Source: Trileptium ribeirensis
Taxonomy: Eukaryota; Nematoda; Enoplea; Enoplida; Thoracostomopsidae
Reading direction: 5' to 3'
Assembly (NCBI GenBank): GCA_030248225.1
Contig: JASANE010018585.1
Location: 19,883-83,882 of the forward strand
Length of the DNA: 64,000 nucleotides
A model generated the notes under the pieces. The model saw only the letters and a program-made list of their open reading frames with translations. It was not told the origin of the DNA and did no database searches. The position numbers were made by a program, and so were the translations under genes. Positions 58,892 to 64,000 of this stretch are shown one piece after another; positions within the stretch are counted from its first letter, which is position 1; every line of letters begins with the position of its first letter.

Positions 58892-59205
58892 TGTGCGCAG
58901 CAATGTTTAAGTGTTATCAGATTTCTCATAGAATATTATTCGCCACACGAATGGATTGGCTCTGAAATATTTGATTTATGAATCTTACCAATTTATTTGG
59001 TGTTAAAACAGAATATGTGTGCGCAGCAATTTTAGTGTTATCAGATTTCTATAGAATAATATTCCCAAGAATGGATGGTTGAAATATTGATTTGAATTTC
59101 AATTTTTTTAAAACAGAATATGCTAAGATAGTGTTAGCAGCATGACTTTCGCATAACAATATTATCCGCCACACGAATGGGATGGGCCAAAAATTATTTA
59201 TATGA
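58892..59205 (+). repeat. ~105-125 bp degenerate tandem repeat
   Basis: TGTGCGCAGCAAT-TT-AGTGTTATCAGATTTCT-ATAGAAT begins at about 58892 and 59017. A third, more diverged unit from about 59121 keeps CGCCACACGAATGG-ATGG. Units differ by many small deletions. Confidence 0.8.
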
Positions 59206-61150
59206 AAAACCCCACTATTTTTTGTGGGGAAAAAAGAAAATGCCTCTCCACAGAGCAAAGCCATAGAACACGAATCCCAAAGAAACCCCACTCCACATAA
59301 ATTAGAGTTGAAGCCTAATGCATGAGTAAACTTAAGCTCCGCCCCTTCCCATCCTTTTTTGTCAAAAGCAATTGTCATTCAGTTGTTCACTGAACACAAA
59401 TTTCATTTTTGCATTAAAGAACAGAAATTAGTCCGTTTCATATTTTATACATCATAATTTGAAAATGTTCGCGAACACATTGGTGTTAAGCTACAGGGGC
59501 CGAATTGAATTCGCCAATTTTGTTATGGAACAGAAAAATGTCGAAATCGGATACGGCTATTGAAATCCGAGTTTTGTTCTCTAACAACGTTTTGTACATG
59601 GTGTCAAAAGAGGATGGTTGTCCGCGTATCTTAAGGTTACTCTTGTATAAACTACACTGCCTAAGATAGCTTACAAATTTTTTGAACACGCACAGTGAAC
59701 TTGTAATAGTGCAACGGAGGTCAGTTATCAATACGTTACTAGCGTGAGCCGCTAAGAAGAATTTGTGTACAGACAAACATTTTGGATGTTGCGTTCCATT
59801 GAAACTATATGTCTGTTTGCTGAAGACTGCTTAAATGATGCTTGTGTAAATATTTTCTTCGCCATTGTCTCCTGTGTAAAGAAGCTCAGTTTGCGAACGA
59901 CATACAGAAGTTTACCAATTATGTAGAAATATATACCTGATACCGGTCGATTTTAAGCGACTAGTTCACTCGTAAAAAAATATATAGTTGCTTCACTGCT
60001 CTACGGTTGTGAGACCAAAAATATTTGTCTGAACAGTATAGGTTATAAGTACTAAAACATGTGTCATTCTCATATCAATTTATTGTACTTTTCAATACTG
60101 TTTTACAAATCACTGATTTTTTGTTGCGTTCGATTTATAAGGCGATAAGTAAAATCTATGTAGCACTGACCGACAACAATATGGAAATTTCCTCATGTAA
60201 ATGGCATATTAACCGCATTTGCGGGTGATATGGACAAGGGTACAGAGTTGGTCATGCCTCTCACTCCCAGTTTTTTTAACTGATGTTTTCATGATTTAGA
60301 AGTACCAAAAATATTTTCAGCTTAAAAGCGTCTGGTCGATTCTCTAAGTCTACCACTGTACTGCATGGGTTCCCCAATCTCAATTTTTTGGCGATGGCCT
60401 TGTATATTATGTAAATACGGGGGCAGTTTGTGTGAAACTGTTACGAACAAAAAGTAGACCTTATTCACACCAAACTACAACCCTATCGTGCTATTACAGA
60501 TAAAAATTGCTACCAATGTTTTTGATAAATCGTAATTCGGCCCAAAACTGTTCGAGAACACACAACTCTGCAATAGAAACCACGCTATTTTGTGTTCGTG
60601 AAAATTCAACAAAGATTGCTGATTTTTCTGCGAACGAAAATTGACAGATTTGAATTCAGAGTTAGTTCGCGAACTTATAACGTGAACAAAGCATAATCTC
60701 TGGCAATTATTTTTGATTACACTAACTTTCTTATAGCGAAAAACCGCTACAATTTCCGCATTTGTTTCATAACGATGGTTTGCTATTCGGTATTGGTTAT
60801 TACAAAACAGGATGGTCGAAGCCACTTGTGTGTCCTGGGCGTATGTTTATATCCCAAATGTTAATACAGAAAAATACCACCATAAGCGCTGCGAAACAAA
60901 CCATAATATTAGTATGAAATTTCGTATTTAAACTTTTCAGTAAATTAGAAGAGATACCGGTATAATGAAATATGACTGCATGATTGCTTCTTATGATTTC
61001 ATTAAATTTTTGGATCTCAGCAGTTTTTTTGCTTATTATTTTGGATTAGCTTGCAGTGAATTATCTGAAATTTGCAAGGCTGCCTGTATGCATTTATTGT
61101 TATACATGATTACAAATTGTGTGCTTTAATTCTTACTACATTACAGATTA
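59206..61150 (+). other. AT-rich region without recognised gene
   Basis: Open frames of 90-116 codons on the minus strand (59049-59378, 59486-59776, 60475-60825) have no recognised motifs, no clear start context and no splice support. I see nothing else. Confidence 0.45.
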
Positions 61151-61556
61151 TAGAGATGAGAGCATAGGTTCTATACTTGGGTTCGGCTCTAGAACCGATA
61201 CAAACCTGGGATAACGTCTGAGGAGCCGAGCTGAGCCACAGCTTTACATCTGTCCATGAGAGCCGATTCGAGCTTGTATCTTGAAAAGCTGCAGTCGGCT
61301 TTTAAAAGCTGTTTTATAGAAGAAAAACAAAATTATAACAGCTGATGTACAGTACAATAATCTGTCAACAGCAACAACTTCCGAGATTACCTCGGCTCCG
61401 GTTGCTACAAAATAGCAAATTTCTATTATGGGCAGCTTGAGTGTCCAGCCGAGCTTAGCTGTTAATTTTAGAAAAGCCGGGCCGAGCCTAACCGCAGACG
61501 GTTTATGAAGATTCGATCCGAGCAAAGCCTGAAAATGTGGTTCTTTCTCACCTCTA
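61151..61556. mobile_element. 406-bp hAT-like non-autonomous element, second copy
   Basis: Ends TAGAGATGAGAGC and, on the minus strand, TAGAGGTGAGAAAG match the 54784 element. The interior has GAGCCGAG and CGGGCCGAGCC GC-rich blocks. The 8-bp flanks (ACAGATTA, AACTTCAT) do not match, so the exact ends or the duplication have decayed. Confidence 0.6.
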
Positions 61557-62739
61557 AACTTCATAGGAATTAATGTGACAAAATATAGTCAGACAAACGC
61601 AATACTACAAATTTGGAAGTCTACAAAATTCATGGTACTTTATAACTTAGTTAATCAAAGATTTAGGTCGTATGAGTAAACAGCAATATCGTAAGCTCCT
61701 TAATTACGTGTGTGTAGCCATGAATTGATGCTTATTTATATAATAAGACGTGGTCATACTGCGTTCGATAAAATCGTTCTGATCCTATTCAATTTGTACG
61801 TGTAATATATTATATATTATAAAGTTTTCACGTTGCGTCGTTGCTATCCGAATCCGAGGCCATATGATAGAGCATGCACAATTTTATCGGAACCGAATAA
61901 TGGAGTGACGTGGAAGTATTCGCCAGGAGAGTAAACCGGGGTAACCAAAAATCTTCTCTGAGCTAACCAATTCCTCCCTGTAATTTTTTTCCATTTTCAC
62001 CAATTTTGCGTTAAAATATTTGTAATTTTGCACATATTAACTGCATTAATTTTCCGCACGCATTCGGCGCGGAGACGACATGGGAATGGGAGTCTATTAT
62101 AAGAACCCTCAGGGGTAGCCTCTATTCTTCTATAGATACCTTAACACACCTTTAAATTCTTAGAAGTCATAATGATCGACGGCATGATAGACACCTACTT
62201 TTCATCGAGGGATTTTAAACATACAATACTGAATGGTTTGCAGCTGATAGTCCAATGTTTGAGATAAGTTGAAACAAACCAATGTCTATAGCTGACTGAT
62301 GTGACAACAATCAGAAGGTTGTTGGTAGATCAAATTGTGCAGGTACGCTCATCATATGTTCATAGTAGAACAAAGCATCTTACTATTAGCTATCTACTAA
62401 ATTCATTATGGATTTGTCTAATTGGATGGGTCAATCAACACAGCTACACGATCGCTTACTGACTGAACTACGGATGCCCGGTGAGTGGTCAAACTAAATG
62501 CCGCGCTGAGACTAAATGAGTTAGTAATATTGCCAATGTCTCCTCAAGAAGCCTCAGCGAAACACAAGCTCTATCATTCATAACATATCAAGCCGGACCT
62601 TATCATTTAGTCTAAGCATAGCACCTAAGTCTTAGGTTAATCTTAATCCATAGGTGAGCATATGCTACTCATCTCACATCCTAAGTGAAATAGTTCCTCA
62701 TTTGAACAATAGTATATAAAACATGATCATGTGTCATAG
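61557..62739 (+). other. AT-rich region with a possible dispersed-repeat fragment
   Basis: No gene recognised. About 61920-62110 contains CCATTTTCACCAATTTTGCG, which reads as the A-rich middle of the dispersed repeat on the minus strand, and a GC-rich CGGCGCGGAG patch; assignment is weak. Confidence 0.35.
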
Positions 62740-63010
62740 GAGGGTTATCCCCCTGGGGTGAAAATCAAGCCTCCCGCGAGGGCCCTGCTAGCTCTATGTC
62801 AGGTCATCCGAGATTCCCTAGGTGCATTGGGTATGCGCCAAAAACGCCACGCCCTGCTCCTCTTCTTCCGGCCGACCTCCAGGACCGCCTTGGGTGGCCG
62901 TAGGCCTCTTCCCGAGGAGCCAGCACCGCAACGCCAGGGACCTCGGATTGAGCATGTATGCTGTATATGCGCATACAATCTTGCACTTGTATCTCAGATC
63001 CTGCTCCCAA
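62740..63010. repeat. GC-rich island, probably dispersed repeat
   Basis: About 270 bases of high GC in an AT-rich setting, starting GAGGGTTATCCCCCTGGGG, similar to the heads of the GC-rich/A-rich repeats. Overlapping frames in all directions reflect composition. Confidence 0.4.
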
Positions 63011-63639
63011 AACTGGAACATTGACCCTTTTATACCTTATATGTGTTGTGCATTTATTTATTGTATGTTGCACTTGAGACACAGTATGTCCGCACCATAC
63101 GTAGTTACATGCTATAAAATTGAAGTTTGGTCGTTTTTGATCCGAAATATAATATTTAATCCTATTGTTTTATCTCCAAAAATAATTCCATGCATTACGT
63201 GTACTCTATGAGACAAATATTGTGAAATTTTGAGCAAATGATACTATTACTGAGGTTTTACAGAACTTAATATAAAAATTTGATGATATTCGGTCCTGAA
63301 ATCTAATCTTAGGTTATTTGGTTTGTTTCGTATTGCTTAGGACTTATCGGAAAATGTAGTATCTTGGCCAATGGTAAGCCATCTCATTGACACATGAACT
63401 GTCAAAATATGAGCCAAATAATTTTATTAAGAGCCATTCTCCAAGTTACAACAGCATAAAACCAGAGCAGCGTCACTGAACAATCATACCCCAGTAAAAT
63501 AAGGTCCTGAATTATAAAATTTGCAATAAAACTTCGCTAACTACTTGCGATACAATGTAAAATTTCAAAACTAACTATGTAACTAATTTCGCTAGTTTTA
63601 TTCAAAAAATTTGATTTCATATTTTGTACAGTTGATGGT
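63011..63639 (+). other. AT-rich region without recognised feature
   Basis: I see no gene or repeat boundary. Confidence 0.45.
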
Positions 63640-63920
63640 CATACATGCTGAAGCAGGGGTTCGGGGTAGGGCTACCCTCCTGAGGCATCAGACCCCCTCC
63701 CAAGCTAGCAGTACCCCCCGGGTTTCTCGTCCTTCCCCCTCTTCTGGCGCCGCACCCTCTCCGCGCGCACAGACACCCGAAAAATTTTAGCAAAAACTGG
63801 CAAAAATAGGTCGCAATTAGCAAAACAACGGTGAGCTAACCGGATGGCCTATAGTCCCGCTACCGGCAGTGAGGGGGAGCTCCCCCTCGCCGACTCAGGC
63901 TACCCCTTGGGACCTCTGAA
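63640..63920 (+). repeat. GC-rich/A-rich dispersed repeat, copy 6
   Basis: GGGTTCGGGGTAGGGCTACC and a C-rich head, then CGAAAAATTTTAGCAAAAAC and TGGCAAAAATAGG, then a second GC-rich block GTGAGGGGGAGCTCCCCCTC. Best partner is the minus-strand copy near 5.2 kb. Confidence 0.6.
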
Positions 63921-64000
63921 TGTCAGCATGTATTATTTGATGGGCTATCTTATTTAATGGACTAAAAATCACAATTTATAAATGTGTTGGCTACTCTAGC

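Overview
The window is almost entirely one animal gene read on the + strand: a tropomyosin gene whose coding exons run from about 4.4 kb to 55.5 kb. I find 15 coding exons by translating between consensus splice sites. Their lengths (114, 126, 134, 118, 71, 139, 70, 83 nt) and phases match the usual animal tropomyosin exon plan and give a 284-residue protein (38+42+45+39+24+46+23+27 residues). Five positions have alternatives: two starts (exon 1a+2 for a long form, internal exon 1b for a short form), two exon 3 cassettes, four exon 4 cassettes, two exon 6 cassettes and three C-terminal exons. All pairwise exon 3, 4 and 6 double inclusions that I read shift the frame and reach a stop codon, so one copy per position is enforced by phase.

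Organism: a bilaterian animal with an AT-rich, repeat-rich genome and large introns (several of 2-7 kb). The constitutive exons and one exon 6 / exon 9 set read most like nematode or ecdysozoan tropomyosin (for example [45 protein letters not shown]). The introns are far larger than in compact nematode genomes, so a large-genome nematode or a related ecdysozoan lineage is plausible. This is inference from remembered family patterns, not a search.

Layout: 1-0.7 kb is a 74-bp minisatellite; 1.3-1.6 kb is a second minisatellite; 4.4-6.4 kb holds exons 1a and 2; 11.3 kb holds exon 1b; 13.4-13.8 kb holds the two exon 3 cassettes; 17.6-27.5 kb holds the four exon 4 cassettes; 33.6 kb exon 5; 36.2 and 40.8 kb the two exon 6 cassettes; 43.0 kb exon 7; 44.2, 45.1 and 55.4 kb the three terminal exons. 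The 10 kb between the second and third terminal exons contains a duplicated segment with two Merlin-like (IS1595-type) DNA transposons in opposite orientation. Their long terminal inverted repeats each carry a tRNA-Ser/Leu-like sequence. From 55.5 kb to the end I see no convincing gene, only repeats and small inverted-repeat elements.

Other elements: a 742/711-bp pair of inverted-repeat elements (15.4 and 58.0 kb), a pair of hAT-like non-autonomous elements (54.8 and 61.2 kb), a TTAA-flanked MITE (12.2 kb), a 117-bp MITE (24.1 kb), tRNA-derived SINE-like pieces, and a GC-rich plus A-rich dispersed repeat seen at six or more places. Two A-rich, nearly T-free blocks (51.0 and 57.5 kb) end exactly at transposon termini and may be sequencing or assembly artefacts.
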